From assembly GCA_963627135.1 (NCBI GenBank), contig CAVFZY010000027.1, positions 6,190 through 70,189 on the forward strand: DNA of 64,000 nt, read 5' to 3'. Made by a program: the position numbers and the translations under genes. Every line of letters starts with the position of its first letter. The first letter of the stretch is position 1. This document shows, piece by piece, positions 48,765 to 58,061 of this stretch. The notes under the pieces were generated by a model. The model was not told the DNA's origin. It did no database searches and was given only the letters and a program-made list of their open reading frames with translations. Source of the stretch: CAG-103 sp963627135 (GTDB taxonomy: Bacteria; Bacillota; Clostridia; Oscillospirales; Oscillospiraceae).

Positions 48765-51700
48765 TTGTTCCTGGTCGCGCAGGCCGGACAATTGTTCGGC
48801 GATACGGAAGCAGCTGCCCTCCCGGCCTTGTTGGAGAGCGGGCGGCTTCCTGCGCGCATTTCGGGCCTGCCGGCGAGCGCACGCGCGCTGCTGGCGGCGT
48901 CGATGCACGCGCAGCTCGATGCGCCGGTGCTGGCCGTGTGTCCGGACGAGGCGGCGGCCGAGCTGTTTCAAAAAGACCTCTCTGCCCTGCTGGGGCAGGA
49001 CGTGCCGCTGCTGACGGCGCGCGACTATACGTTTTACACGGTCGAGAGCGTCTCGCGCCAGACGGAGCAAAAGCGCCTGAGCGCGCTTTACGCGCTCGCT
49101 GCCGGGACGGCGCCGGCCGTGGTGTGCACGGTCTCGGGTCTGCTGCAGCGCGCCATGCCGAAGGAAAAACTGCTGCAGGCGGCCTTTGAGATCCGCGACG
49201 GCAGCTCCCTGCCGCCCGAGGATGCCGAGGATGCGCTGCTGCGCTGCGGTTACCTGCGCACGGCGCAGGTGGAGGGACCGGGCCAGTTTTCGCGCCGCGG
49301 CGGCATTCTGGACTTTTTCTCCCCCGCGTATCCGCAGCCGGTGCGCGTGGAGTTCTGGGGCGACGATGTGGACTCCATGGGCTTTTTTGCCCCCGAGAGC
49401 CAGCGGCGCACCCAGCCGCTGGAAAGCTGCCGCATTCTGCCGGCGGCGGAGACCCTGCCGCCGCTGTATCCTGGCGGCAGCGCTGCCCTGGGTGAAAAGC
49501 TGCAAAAGCTCTCTGAGCGCGCCGCCGCGAAAAAAGGCAACGACACGGCACGGAAGCTTGCCGAGGCTCTGCGCGCCGACGGGGAAAAGCTCTGCGCCGA
49601 GTGCGCGCTCCCGGCGGCTGACCGGTATATGGGCTTCGTGTATGATACGTTTGCCACAGCGCTGGACTATCTCACGCCGGAGGCTGCTGTGCTGATCGAC
49701 CAGCCGGCGCGCTGCGCTGAGCGCGCAAAGGAATACACCGCGCAGCTGCGTGAGGACATCGCCCTGCTCGTGCGCAGCGGCACGATGGCCGCGCGCGCGG
49801 AAACTTTTTACGAGCCGTTTGCCGATATGATGCGCAGAGTCCAGGCCTGGCCCATCGTGCTGGCCGACGGGCTGCAGCTCGGCCGCAGCCCCATCGAGGC
49901 GCGCACGCTCGTGAGCCTGACGGCAAAGCAGCTGCCATCTTACGGCGGCAGCAGCCAAACCGCGGCGGATGACATTGCGCACTATCAGAATCTCGGCTAC
50001 CGCGTGGTCGTGCTGGCGGGCGACATGCGCCGGGCGCGCATTTTGTGCGAGTTTCTCGACGGCCACGGTATCCATGCCGCGGCGGCCGAGCATCCGGACG
50101 CGCTGCCGGAGCCGGGGCAGTGCCTCGTCACGGCGGGCAGCCTCTCGGCCGGCATCGAGTTTCCGTACGCAAGGCTCGCCATCCTCACGGACACGCAGAT
50201 CGCGGCGTCCGGCCTGCGGCGTGCAAAGCACAAAAAGCAAACGAACCGCGAGAAGATCAACTCCTATACCGACCTCTCCGTCGGCGACCTCGTCGTGCAC
50301 GAATACCACGGCATCGGCCGCTTTGCGGGCATCGTGCAGATGCCGGTCGACGGTGCGGTGAAAGATTATATCAAGATCAGCTACGCCGGGGCGGACACGC
50401 TCTATGTCCCGGCGACGCAGCTCGACCTCGTGAGCAAATACATCGGCGCGGGCGAAGATCATCCCGTGAAGCTATCCAAAATGGGCGGCACGGAGTGGGC
50501 GCGCACGAAAACGCGCGCCAAGGCGGCGGCGAAAAGCATGGCCAAGGAGCTCACCGCGCTCTACGCCGCGCGCAGCCGCACGAAGGGCCATGCCTTCGCG
50601 CCCGACAGCCCATGGCAGACGGAGTTTGAAGAGCACTTCGGCTATCCGGAGACGGACGACCAGCTCCGGTGCATCGACGAGATCAAGGCCGACATGGAAA
50701 AGCCCGTGCCCATGGACCGCCTCCTGTGCGGCGACGTGGGCTACGGCAAGACCGAGGTCGCCCTGCGCGCGGTGATGAAGTGCGTGCTCGACGGGCGACA
50801 GGCGGCCATTCTGGTGCCGACGACCGTGCTCGCCCAGCAGCACTATCAGACGGCTGTGCAGCGGTTTTACGGCTTCCCGGTCGAGATAAGAATGCTCTCG
50901 CGCTTTTGCTCGCAGGGGCAGATCCGCCAGACGCTCGCAGACATGCGCAGCGGCAAGTGCGATCTCGTGATCGGCACACATAAGCTGCTGCAGAAAAATA
51001 TCGAGTTCAAGAACCTCGGCCTGCTTATCGTTGACGAGGAGCAGCGCTTCGGCGTGGCGCACAAGGAGCACATCAAGGAGATGAGCCGTGCGGTCGACGT
51101 GCTCACGCTCTCGGCCACGCCCATCCCGCGCACGCTGAACATGGCCCTGTCCGGCATCCGCGATATGTCCACCATCGAGGAGCCGCCGCAGGACCGCATC
51201 CCGGTACAAACCTTCGTCATGGAGCACGACTGGAACGTGCTGTGCGACGCCATGCGCCGCGAACTGCAGCGCGGCGGGCAGGTGTACTACCTGCACAACC
51301 GCATTGAAAACATCGAGCGCACCGCCCTGCGCATCTCGAAAATGCTCGACGGTGCGGTCGTGGACGTGGCGCACGGCCAGATGAATGAGGAGCAGCTCTC
51401 GACGGTCATGGAGCGCATGGCCACGGGCGAGACGCAGATTTTGGTCTGCACGACGATCATCGAGACCGGCATCGACATTCCGAACGTGAACACCCTCATC
51501 ATCGAGGACGCCGACCGCATGGGCCTTGCCCAGTTGCACCAGCTGCGCGGGCGCGTGGGCCGCTCGAACCGGCGCGCGAGCGCGTATCTGACGTTCCGGC
51601 GCGGGCGCGAGCTGAGTGAGATCGCCGAAAAGCGCCTGAGTGCCATCCGCGAGTTTGCGGAGTTCAACTCCGGCTTCCGCATCGCCATGCGCGATCTGGA

Positions 51701-52283
51701 GATCCGCGGCGCGGGCAGTCTGCTCGGAGCCGAGCAGTCGGGCCACATGATCGACGTCGGCTATGATATGTACCTCAAGCTGCTCGAGGAGGCCGTGCTC
51801 GAAGAGCGCGGCGAAAAGCCCGAACAGCGCGCCGAGTGCGCGGCCGACCTCGCCGTGTCAGCCAACATTCCGGAGAGCTATGTGCCCAGTCAGGAGCAGC
51901 GCATGGATCTCTACCGCCGCATCGCGCTCGTGCGCACGGAGGCGGAGGCTGACGACCTCATGGACGAAGTGATCGACCGCTTCGGCGACCCGCCGCCGAG
52001 CGTGTACACGCTCGTGCAGGTGGCGCTGCTGCGCAGTGATGCGGGCAAAGTCGGCGTGACGGATATTTCGCAGAAAAACGGCTGTTTGAAGTTCCTGCTG
52101 GCGCAGTTCGATATGCAGAAGGTATCGGCACTGTACGTCCGGCCGGAGTTCAAGGGCCGCTTGAAGGTGGATGCGGGGGCAAAGCCGGGCGTCATTCTGC
52201 GCCTCAAGACCCGCACCCACGTCATCGAACAGGCAAGAGCGTTTGTTTCCGCATGGGCAGACGCCCAGGAAGACCGCGCATGA
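48765..52283 (+). CDS. mfd: transcription-repair coupling factor
   Basis: About 1172 residues. Mfd removes RNA polymerase stalled at DNA lesions and recruits UvrA. It has a UvrB-like N-terminal part (SRRGGILDFFSPAYPQPVRV, and EFWGDDVDSM), the RNA-polymerase-interacting domain (LSVGDLVVHEYHGIGRFAGI), helicase motifs LLCGDVGYGKTEVALRAVMK and VDEEQRFGVAHKE, the TRG segment (LGLAQLHQLRGRVGRSNRRA-like) and the C-terminal D7 domain. TTG 48765 is preferred over ATG 48723 or 48687, which sit in or before the promoter; AGCAGG lies upstream. It is divergent from dnaA. Confidence 0.93.
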   Translation: MFLVAQAGQLFGDTEAAALPALLESGRLPARISGLPASARALLAASMHAQLDAPVLAVCPDEAAAELFQKDLSALLGQDVPLLTARDYTFYTVESVSRQTEQKRLSALYALAAGTAPAVVCTVSGLLQRAMPKEKLLQAAFEIRDGSSLPPEDAEDALLRCGYLRTAQVEGPGQFSRRGGILDFFSPAYPQPVRVEFWGDDVDSMGFFAPESQRRTQPLESCRILPAAETLPPLYPGGSAALGEKLQKLSERAAAKKGNDTARKLAEALRADGEKLCAECALPAADRYMGFVYDTFATALDYLTPEAAVLIDQPARCAERAKEYTAQLREDIALLVRSGTMAARAETFYEPFADMMRRVQAWPIVLADGLQLGRSPIEARTLVSLTAKQLPSYGGSSQTAADDIAHYQNLGYRVVVLAGDMRRARILCEFLDGHGIHAAAAEHPDALPEPGQCLVTAGSLSAGIEFPYARLAILTDTQIAASGLRRAKHKKQTNREKINSYTDLSVGDLVVHEYHGIGRFAGIVQMPVDGAVKDYIKISYAGADTLYVPATQLDLVSKYIGAGEDHPVKLSKMGGTEWARTKTRAKAAAKSMAKELTALYAARSRTKGHAFAPDSPWQTEFEEHFGYPETDDQLRCIDEIKADMEKPVPMDRLLCGDVGYGKTEVALRAVMKCVLDGRQAAILVPTTVLAQQHYQTAVQRFYGFPVEIRMLSRFCSQGQIRQTLADMRSGKCDLVIGTHKLLQKNIEFKNLGLLIVDEEQRFGVAHKEHIKEMSRAVDVLTLSATPIPRTLNMALSGIRDMSTIEEPPQDRIPVQTFVMEHDWNVLCDAMRRELQRGGQVYYLHNRIENIERTALRISKMLDGAVVDVAHGQMNEEQLSTVMERMATGETQILVCTTIIETGIDIPNVNTLIIEDADRMGLAQLHQLRGRVGRSNRRASAYLTFRRGRELSEIAEKRLSAIREFAEFNSGFRIAMRDLEIRGAGSLLGAEQSGHMIDVGYDMYLKLLEEAVLEERGEKPEQRAECAADLAVSANIPESYVPSQEQRMDLYRRIALVRTEAEADDLMDEVIDRFGDPPPSVYTLVQVALLRSDAGKVGVTDISQKNGCLKFLLAQFDMQKVSALYVRPEFKGRLKVDAGAKPGVILRLKTRTHVIEQARAFVSAWADAQEDRA

Positions 52284-52320
52284 CACCCATGTGCAACAAA
52301 ACGAAAGGAAGCGTTTGCTG

Positions 52321-53505
52321 ATGAAAACCAGAACCATCGCCCTGCTGCTGGCGCTCGTAATGGCCGTCTGCTGCCTGACCGGCTGTACCTCGACCCGCGT
52401 GCGCAGCTACACCGAAGAGAGCAGTGATACCTCGACCGACAAGTATGCCGCCGCGCTCAATACTTACAAGAGCAATCAGAAGGTCATGACCGTCAACGGC
52501 AGCACCGTGTACTGGAACGAGTATGCCTATTTCCTGTGCGCCATCATGGCGAATATGGAGCGCTACGGTATGCAGATCACGGACTGGAGCGAGGTCTACG
52601 ATGAGAGCACGAACGAGACATACAGCGACATCATGACCAAGAGTATCGTCAACAACATCGCCTGGAACCACCTCATCGAGACCAAGGCGGCGGAAAACGA
52701 CGTGACATTTGACGCGGCGGGCGAGCAGTACGTGCAGGATACGATCGACCAGACCATCCAGAACGTTGTGGGAGACGACGGCACCGAGGCCGAGCTGAAC
52801 GAAAAGCTTCAGTCGTACTACATGGATCTGGACCTGTTCAAGTACTTCACCAAGACGCAGTATCTCTATAACGGTCTGGCCAGCAAGCTCTTCGGCGAGA
52901 ACGGTGCGAACATCTCCGACGAGGACGTGCAGGAATATGCCGAGGCAAACAGCTACATGACGGCAAAGCACATCCTGCTCAAGACGACGGATGACAGCGG
53001 CACCGCCCTCTCGGATGCGGACAAGGCAGCCAAGAAGCAGCAGGCCGAGCAGATCGCAGCACAGCTGCGTGCTGTGACCGACCCCGACAAGCGCGTGGAG
53101 CTGTTTGACCAGCTTATGGAGCAGTACAACGAGGACACCGGCGAGAGCAGCTACCCGCACGGCTACTGCTTCACCTCCGGCAGTATGGTCACGGAGTTTG
53201 AGGACGCCTGCGAGGCGCTCGAACCCTACGAGGTGTCCGGCGTGGTGGAGAGCACGTACGGCTATCACGTCATTCTGCGCATGCCGATCCAGGGTGACGA
53301 CCTGGTCATGAGCAGCGACGGCAGCCAGCAGACGCTGCAGATGCTCGTGGCGCAGGAGCAGCTCGGCAGCCTGCTGACGGGCTGGGTGGACGAGGCGGAC
53401 ATCAGCTGGGAGTCGAAGTTCCGCAGCATCGACTACGCGGCCGTGTTCACGCCGAAGCAGAGCTTCTGGAAGCGGCTGGACGTGTTTGACTGGTTTGAGA
53501 AATAA
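52321..53505 (+). CDS. PrsA/SurA-like peptidyl-prolyl isomerase lipoprotein
   Basis: A 394-residue lipoprotein: signal peptide residues 1-21 with lipobox LTGC (lipidated Cys22). A SurA-N-like helical domain (residues 40-210) precedes a parvulin-type PPIase region (MTAKHILLKTTDD to VVESTYGYHVILRM). It is expected on the outer face of the membrane, folding secreted proteins. It lies 37 bases after mfd behind GGAAG and is probably co-transcribed. The parvulin domain is interrupted by a long helical linker and lacks some of the usual active-site residues, so isomerase activity is uncertain. Confidence 0.85.
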   Translation: MKTRTIALLLALVMAVCCLTGCTSTRVRSYTEESSDTSTDKYAAALNTYKSNQKVMTVNGSTVYWNEYAYFLCAIMANMERYGMQITDWSEVYDESTNETYSDIMTKSIVNNIAWNHLIETKAAENDVTFDAAGEQYVQDTIDQTIQNVVGDDGTEAELNEKLQSYYMDLDLFKYFTKTQYLYNGLASKLFGENGANISDEDVQEYAEANSYMTAKHILLKTTDDSGTALSDADKAAKKQQAEQIAAQLRAVTDPDKRVELFDQLMEQYNEDTGESSYPHGYCFTSGSMVTEFEDACEALEPYEVSGVVESTYGYHVILRMPIQGDDLVMSSDGSQQTLQMLVAQEQLGSLLTGWVDEADISWESKFRSIDYAAVFTPKQSFWKRLDVFDWFEK

Positions 53506-53515
53506 CAACAAAAGG

Positions 53516-53552
53516 AAAAGATCCCGCCATCCGATCGGATGACGGGATCTTT
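53516..53552. terminator. bidirectional intrinsic terminator
   Basis: AAGATCCCG/CGGGATCTT stem with an internal CATCCGATCGGATG hairpin, flanked by A- and T-rich ends. It lies between the convergent foldase and DUF1232 genes. Confidence 0.75.
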
Positions 53553-53571
53553 CTATCGTTTTGTCGTTTTG

Positions 53572-54036
53572 TCAGGCGTGCTTGACCATGCCGGCGAGCT
53601 TTTTCATCAGGCCGGAGCCGAACTTCTCATCGAAGTAGTTGAGCCACGCGCGCAGCATGTCGATCGTCTCGGGGTCGCCGAGCCAGTGGCGCAGGAGAAT
53701 GCTGCGGTCGGTGCTGCGCAGGAGCTTGGCCACCGACACGAGAATGGCGTACGCATCGTCGATCTTGCCGAGCAGCGGGACCGAGTCCGGCACGAGGTCC
53801 AGCGGCGAGAGCACATACAGCAGCGCAAGGCCGAGGTCGAGCTTGCGGCTCGAGGGCACGTCGGGGTCGAGCATGAGCTTGCAGATAAGGTAGGCAAAGT
53901 CCGGCAGCGTCGTGAGGTAATCGGCCGCCTTGCTGCCGAATTTTCCGGCCACGAAGCTGGTGGCCTGATAGCGGGCGCGCTTATAAAAGCGGTCGAATGC
54001 GTTGTCGTCCATGTAATAGATGTTTTCTTTGGTCAT
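53572..54036 (-). CDS. YkvA/DUF1232 family membrane-associated protein
   Basis: A 154-residue protein. The DUF1232 core is LALLYVLSPLDLVPDSVPL followed by GKIDDAYAILVSVAKLL (residues 70-105), the SPxDLIPDxIPxxGxxDD pattern with a predicted membrane-buried helix. No function is known; YkvA homologues appear in many bacteria. A ribosome binding site CAGGAGG is upstream. Confidence 0.88.
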   Translation of the reverse strand: MTKENIYYMDDNAFDRFYKRARYQATSFVAGKFGSKAADYLTTLPDFAYLICKLMLDPDVPSSRKLDLGLALLYVLSPLDLVPDSVPLLGKIDDAYAILVSVAKLLRSTDRSILLRHWLGDPETIDMLRAWLNYFDEKFGSGLMKKLAGMVKHA

Positions 54037-54130
54037 GATCCTGCCTCCTGATGGGAGAAGATTTTCTTTTATCTATTATAGCGAAAAATCAGATAGGCTT
54101 CAACTGGTTTGTGAAATTTTTCGGAATTGA

Positions 54131-54159
54131 TTGCCAAGCGGGCCGATCCGGCGTATAAT
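54131..54159 (+). promoter_or_regulatory. sigma-A promoter of the amidohydrolase gene
   Basis: TTGCCA (54131-54136), a 17-base spacer and TATAAT (54154-54159), 33 bases before ATG 54193. Confidence 0.7.
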
Positions 54160-54192
54160 GCAGGAGCATTTCAGAAAACGGAGGCTGAGCCT

Positions 54193-55455
54193 ATGATCCG
54201 CTTTTTCAACGGCCGCACGCTCACGATGGCGGACGGTGTGTCCGTCACGACGGACGAGGTCTGGACCGACGGGGACAAGATTGCCTACATCGGCCCCACG
54301 CCGGAGGACCTGCCCGTGTTCGAGCGGCAGATCGACCTCGGCGGCGATCTTGTCATGCCGGGCTTTAAGAACGCGCACGCGCACGCCGGTATGAGCTTTG
54401 TGCGCTCGTATGCCGACGATGTGCCGCTGCAGCCGTGGCTGTTCGAGCAGATCTTCCCGCTCGAGGCGAAGCTCACGCCCGAGGCGGTGTACGCGTTCAC
54501 AAAACTGTCGATCCTTGAGTATCTCACGAGCGGCATCACGGCCGGCTTTGACATGTATTATTTCCGCGAGGCCATTGCCCAGGCGAGCATCGACTGCGGC
54601 TTCCGCACGGTGCTGTGCGGGGGCGGCGGTAGCGCGCAGCAGCTTGAAGCGGAATACCGCAAGTTCAACGCCCTGCACCCGCTGATCTCCTATCAGCTCG
54701 GCCTGCACTCGGAGTATACCTCGAGCATCATCGAGATGACCGAGGCCGGCGAGCTGGCCCGCGCGTTGCACGCGCCGGTGTTCGCGCACAATGCCGAGAC
54801 CGCGCGCGAGGTTGCCGAGTGTCAGGACCGCTGGGGCAAGACGCCGACGGAGCTGTTTGAATCTCTCGGCCACTTTGACTACGGCGGCGGGGGCTTTCAC
54901 TGCGTGCACATGACGGAGCACGATCTGGAGATCTTCCGGAAGCGCGGGCTCTGGGCCGTCACGAACCCCGGATCGAACGCCAAGCTTGCCAGCGGCATCG
55001 CCCCGCTGGCACAGATGCGGGAGCTGGGCATCCATATGGCCATCGGCACCGACGGCCCGTCGAGCAACAACGCGCTCGATTTCTTCCGCGAGATGTATCT
55101 GGCCGCCGTGCTGCAAAAGCTGCGCTGCGGCGACGCGGCCGCCTTCCCGGCGGACGACGTGCTGCGCATGGCGACGGTTGGCGGCGCGCAGGCCATGGGC
55201 CTGACTGGCTGCGATGTGCTCGCTCCCGGCAAGCAGGCGGACCTGATCGTCATCGACCTGCAGCGGCCGAACATGCAGCCGGTGCACAATGTACCGCGCA
55301 ACCTGGTCTACAGCGGCTCGAAGGAGAACGTGCGCCTGACGATGGTCGCCGGGCGGGTGCTGTATGAAAACGGCGCGTTTTTCGTCGGCGAGCCGGTGCA
55401 GGACATTTACCGCGCCGTGAACGCGGCCTTCGCCGCGATGCGCGCGGCGCTCTGA
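54193..55455 (+). CDS. amidohydrolase of the MtaD/SAH deaminase type
   Basis: A 420-residue metal-dependent hydrolase starting at ATG 54193 behind GGAGGC. LVMPGFKNAHAHAGMSFVRS contains the HxH metal pair. LGLHSEYTSS (His), PVFAHNAETAREVAEC (His), FHCVHMTEHDLEIF and AIGTDGPSSNNALDFFREM (catalytic Asp) follow in the order of methylthioadenosine/S-adenosylhomocysteine deaminases and related guanine/cytosine deaminases. The last strands are MVAGRVLYENG. With mtnN it may belong to adenosyl-thioether salvage, but the true substrate may be another aminohydrolase target. Confidence 0.85.
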   Translation: MIRFFNGRTLTMADGVSVTTDEVWTDGDKIAYIGPTPEDLPVFERQIDLGGDLVMPGFKNAHAHAGMSFVRSYADDVPLQPWLFEQIFPLEAKLTPEAVYAFTKLSILEYLTSGITAGFDMYYFREAIAQASIDCGFRTVLCGGGGSAQQLEAEYRKFNALHPLISYQLGLHSEYTSSIIEMTEAGELARALHAPVFAHNAETAREVAECQDRWGKTPTELFESLGHFDYGGGGFHCVHMTEHDLEIFRKRGLWAVTNPGSNAKLASGIAPLAQMRELGIHMAIGTDGPSSNNALDFFREMYLAAVLQKLRCGDAAAFPADDVLRMATVGGAQAMGLTGCDVLAPGKQADLIVIDLQRPNMQPVHNVPRNLVYSGSKENVRLTMVAGRVLYENGAFFVGEPVQDIYRAVNAAFAAMRAAL

Positions 55456-55515
55456 TCGCTTTTCCTGCGGGCTGCGGGGCGGCGAAAGCCGCCTGAGGTG
55501 ATATGCCCGAATCGA

Positions 55516-55554
55516 TAAAAAAGTCCCGGAAACAGTGAGTTTCCGGGACTTTTT
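55516..55554. terminator. bidirectional intrinsic terminator
   Basis: A stem AAAAAGTCCCGGAAAC/GTTTCCGGGACTTTTT around a short loop between convergent genes, with T-runs on both strands. Confidence 0.85.
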
Positions 55555-55571
55555 GCTGCCCTGCGGGGGCG

Positions 55572-56156
55572 TTATGCTTTCGTTTCGAGCACTTTCACGC
55601 CGTGCATGATGATCTCGCCGGCGAGCACGGCCATCTCTTCGGGCGTCTGCTTCATGCCGTTGTCAATCCACGTGAGCGCGAGCGACATGTTGCCCGACAC
55701 GATGAACGAGCAGAAGTAGTCAAGCATCACGGGGTCGTTCGGATAGTAATACGCGAGGAAGTCATACAAAAATTCGTCGCGCAGGATGTGGCAGATGCGG
55801 TCGGTGAAGGCAATGTCGCCGTTTTTGCCCAGCAGCACATGGCACAGATCGGAATTCTGCTCGATGTACTGGTACAGCTCCATCAGGTACGGGTAGGTCT
55901 TGCCCTCGGAGTTTTTCGCGTTGTGCCGGCGGCATACGACGACCAGCCCGTCCGCCAGCTCATCCTCGAGACTGGACAGCAGGTCGTACACGTCCTTATA
56001 GTGGATATAGAAGGTGCCGCGGTTGATGTCTGCGATCGCTGCCAGCTCGCGCACGGAAATGTCCTTGACGCTCTTCTCCGCCATGAGCTTCATCAGCGCA
56101 AGCCGAAGCTGCCGTTTCGTCTTTCGCACTCTGCGGTCTACAACTTTTTCTTCCAT
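55572..56156 (-). CDS. TetR/AcrR family transcriptional regulator
   Basis: A 194-residue regulator starting at ATG 56156 behind TAGGAGGAA. The helix-turn-helix is LMAEKSVKDISVRELAAIAD then INRGTFYIHYKDVYDLLSSLE, a form typical of the TetR C_33/Lcr subfamily of Firmicutes. The C-terminal ligand domain ends with DNGMKQTPEEMAVLAGEI. No nearby transporter is on its strand. An inverted repeat over its own -35 box suggests autorepression. Confidence 0.88.
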   Translation of the reverse strand: MEEKVVDRRVRKTKRQLRLALMKLMAEKSVKDISVRELAAIADINRGTFYIHYKDVYDLLSSLEDELADGLVVVCRRHNAKNSEGKTYPYLMELYQYIEQNSDLCHVLLGKNGDIAFTDRICHILRDEFLYDFLAYYYPNDPVMLDYFCSFIVSGNMSLALTWIDNGMKQTPEEMAVLAGEIIMHGVKVLETKA

Positions 56157-56197
56157 TCGCCGATTCCTCCTACCTGTTATTTGTTGCCTTGACATAC

Positions 56198-56226
56198 ATG
56201 ATACCACCGAAACGAACAATAATCAA
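56198..56226 (-). promoter_or_regulatory. sigma-A promoter of the tetR gene
   Basis: Minus strand: TTGATT (56226-56221), a 17-base spacer and TATCAT (56203-56198), 42 bases before ATG 56156. Confidence 0.6.
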
Positions 56227-56235
56227 CATTTCGTT
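56211..56235. promoter_or_regulatory. possible TetR operator over its own promoter
   Basis: Inverted repeat AACGAA (56211-56216) / TTCGTT (56230-56235), 25 bases in total, covering the -35 box; a common layout for TetR autorepression. Confidence 0.4.
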
Positions 56236-56368
56236 GCATAAAAATTGTGATTTTTTTCGAAATTTTTGTGAAAATTTTATGGAATAGTGGACGCGATGGA
56301 GAATAATCACATTTTTGTTGGCCATCTGGCCTGCAAACCGGCGACCAGACGGGCGCCGGAAAACGCAG

Positions 56369-56397
56369 TGGCAAAATGGCGCGCGATATGCTATGAT
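56369..56397 (+). promoter_or_regulatory. sigma-A promoter of the DUF1292-DUF2156 operon
   Basis: TGGCAA (56369-56374), a 17-base spacer and TATGAT (56392-56397), 31 bases before ATG 56429. Confidence 0.6.
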
Positions 56398-56428
56398 GGG
56401 GGCAAATCCCGAAAAGGAGCACAAGATC

Positions 56429-56749
56429 ATGTTTGAAAACGGAACGTTCGCGGTCCTCGGCCCGGACGGAAAACAGGTGCAGTGCGACGTGCTGTTCACC
56501 TATGACTGCGAGGACAACGGCCGCTCGTACGTCGTGTTCACGACCGGCGAGGGCGCGCAGCAGCGGCTGTTCGCCAACCGTTACGACACGCGCGCTGATG
56601 GCCAGCCGGCGCTGCGCGCGCTCGAAAACGAGCAGGAATACGCCATCATCAAGCACTGCTTTGAGGAGCTCAAGGCGAAGCTCGCCGAGCAGGCTGCAGC
56701 AGAGCAGGCGGCACAGGCCACTGCACAGGAGGGTGAGCCAGAAGCATGA
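56429..56749 (+). CDS. DUF1292 domain protein
   Basis: A 106-residue protein. GTFAVLGPDGKQVQCDVLFT with YDCEDNGRSYVVFTTGEGAQ, and the run FANRYDTRA to LRALENEQEYAIIKH are typical of DUF1292 (YrzB-like), a family of small Firmicute proteins of unknown role. The last 25 residues are an Ala/Glu/Gln-rich low-complexity tail. AAAAGGAG precedes the ATG. Its stop overlaps the next start by 4 bases. Confidence 0.85.
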   Translation: MFENGTFAVLGPDGKQVQCDVLFTYDCEDNGRSYVVFTTGEGAQQRLFANRYDTRADGQPALRALENEQEYAIIKHCFEELKAKLAEQAAAEQAAQATAQEGEPEA

Positions 56750-58050
56750 CAGACCCGTTTCATCCGCTGAGCGTGCAGGACATCCCGATGCTCACACACT
56801 ACTTTGCCCGGCAGGATACACGCCTGTGCAATGCCTCGGCCGGCGCGGCCGTGCTCTGGCAGCCGTATTTTCAGGACGCGGCGCTCGAACTGGACGGCAC
56901 GCTGCTGCTGCGCGAGCAGTTCCCCGGTCTCGGCACGGTATTTTCCACACCGATCGGAGAGCGTGTGGGAAATGCATACGATTTTCTCGTGAAATATTGC
57001 CGCGATGTGGGGGAATCCCTGCAGTTTTTCCCCGCCACGGCGGATGATGTGGAAAACCTGCGTGCGCGCTTCGGCGCCGTGGAGGCCACGCCGGTGCGCG
57101 ACTGGTTTGACTATCTCTACGACGCGCAGGACATGGTGACATTCCGCGGCCGGCGCTTCAACGGCCAGCGCAACCACATCCATCGTTTCCAGCGCCTGTA
57201 CCCGGACTGGGCGTTTGAGCGCGTCACAGCGGAGAATCTGCCGGAGGTGTGCGCGTTTTTTGATGCCTTCACCCGCCGCTACCACAAGGACAGCGACAGT
57301 GCGCAGGCGGAAGAGGACTGCGTGCGGGAATTCCTGCGCGACTTTGATGCTTATGCCTTGCTGGCGGGGCTGCTGCGCGTGAATGGGCGCGTGGCCGGTT
57401 TTTCCGCCGGGGAGATCGTGGGCGACACGCTCATCATCCACATTGAGAAGGCGGACATCGCCTATGAGGGCATCTATCAGGTGCTGGTCAACGAATACGC
57501 CAAGTGCTTCGTCACGCCCGATGTGCGCTACATCAACCGCGAAGAGGACGTGGGCGACGAGGGGATGCGGCGCTCAAAAGAGTCGTATCACCCCGTGTGC
57601 CTGCTTGAAAAATATCTGGTACGGATCCCGGCACAGCCGGAGAAAGGAGAAAAAACCATGCAGGAAGTCTATGAATTTCTGAAAAAGTGCGGCACGTACT
57701 ATCTTGCCACCGTCGAGGGCGACCAGCCGCGCGTGCGCCCGTTTGGCACGGTGAATCTGTTCGAGGGCAAGCTCTATATCCAGACCGGCAAGGTCAAGGC
57801 CGTCTCGAAGGAGATGGCGGCGAACCCCAAGGTGGAGCTGTGCGCGTTTGATGGCGAGACCTGGCTGCGCGTGAGCGCGACGGCCATCGAGGACGACCGC
57901 GTGGAGGCGCGGCAGGATATGCTCGATCACTATCCCGAGCTGCAGAGCATGTACGCCGCCGATGACGGCAACACGCAGGTGCTCGCGCTGACGGACGCGA
58001 TCGCGACGTTCAGCTCCTTCACCGCTGCACCGCGTACGGTGCGCTGGTAA
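56746..58050 (+). CDS. DUF2156 (GNAT-like) protein fused in frame to a PNPOx-like domain
   Basis: A 434-residue open frame without internal stop. Residues 1-302 are DUF2156 (phosphatidylglycerol lysyltransferase C-terminal, GNAT-like). Markers are FRGRRFNGQRNHIHRFQRLY, LLRVNGRVAGFSAGEIVGDT, VLVNEYAKCF and YINREEDVGDEGMRRSKESY. From residue 305 the sequence MQEVYEFLKKCGTYYLATVE, VRPFGTVNLFEGKLYIQTGK and NTQVLALTDAIATFSSF is a complete 130-residue flavin split-barrel (PNPOx-like) protein. Such proteins are usually separate. An internal AAAGGAG before ATG 57658 could also produce the second half alone. The first start overlaps DUF1292 by 4 bases. Confidence 0.85.
   Translation: MTDPFHPLSVQDIPMLTHYFARQDTRLCNASAGAAVLWQPYFQDAALELDGTLLLREQFPGLGTVFSTPIGERVGNAYDFLVKYCRDVGESLQFFPATADDVENLRARFGAVEATPVRDWFDYLYDAQDMVTFRGRRFNGQRNHIHRFQRLYPDWAFERVTAENLPEVCAFFDAFTRRYHKDSDSAQAEEDCVREFLRDFDAYALLAGLLRVNGRVAGFSAGEIVGDTLIIHIEKADIAYEGIYQVLVNEYAKCFVTPDVRYINREEDVGDEGMRRSKESYHPVCLLEKYLVRIPAQPEKGEKTMQEVYEFLKKCGTYYLATVEGDQPRVRPFGTVNLFEGKLYIQTGKVKAVSKEMAANPKVELCAFDGETWLRVSATAIEDDRVEARQDMLDHYPELQSMYAADDGNTQVLALTDAIATFSSFTAAPRTVRW
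57640..57660 (+). promoter_or_regulatory. internal ribosome binding site and start at the PNPOx-like domain
   Basis: GAGAAAGGAG lies about 10 bases upstream of ATG 57658, the first codon of the PNPOx-like domain. It may give a separate 130-residue protein in addition to the fusion. Confidence 0.6.
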
Positions 58051-58061
58051 GCGCAGAGCAT

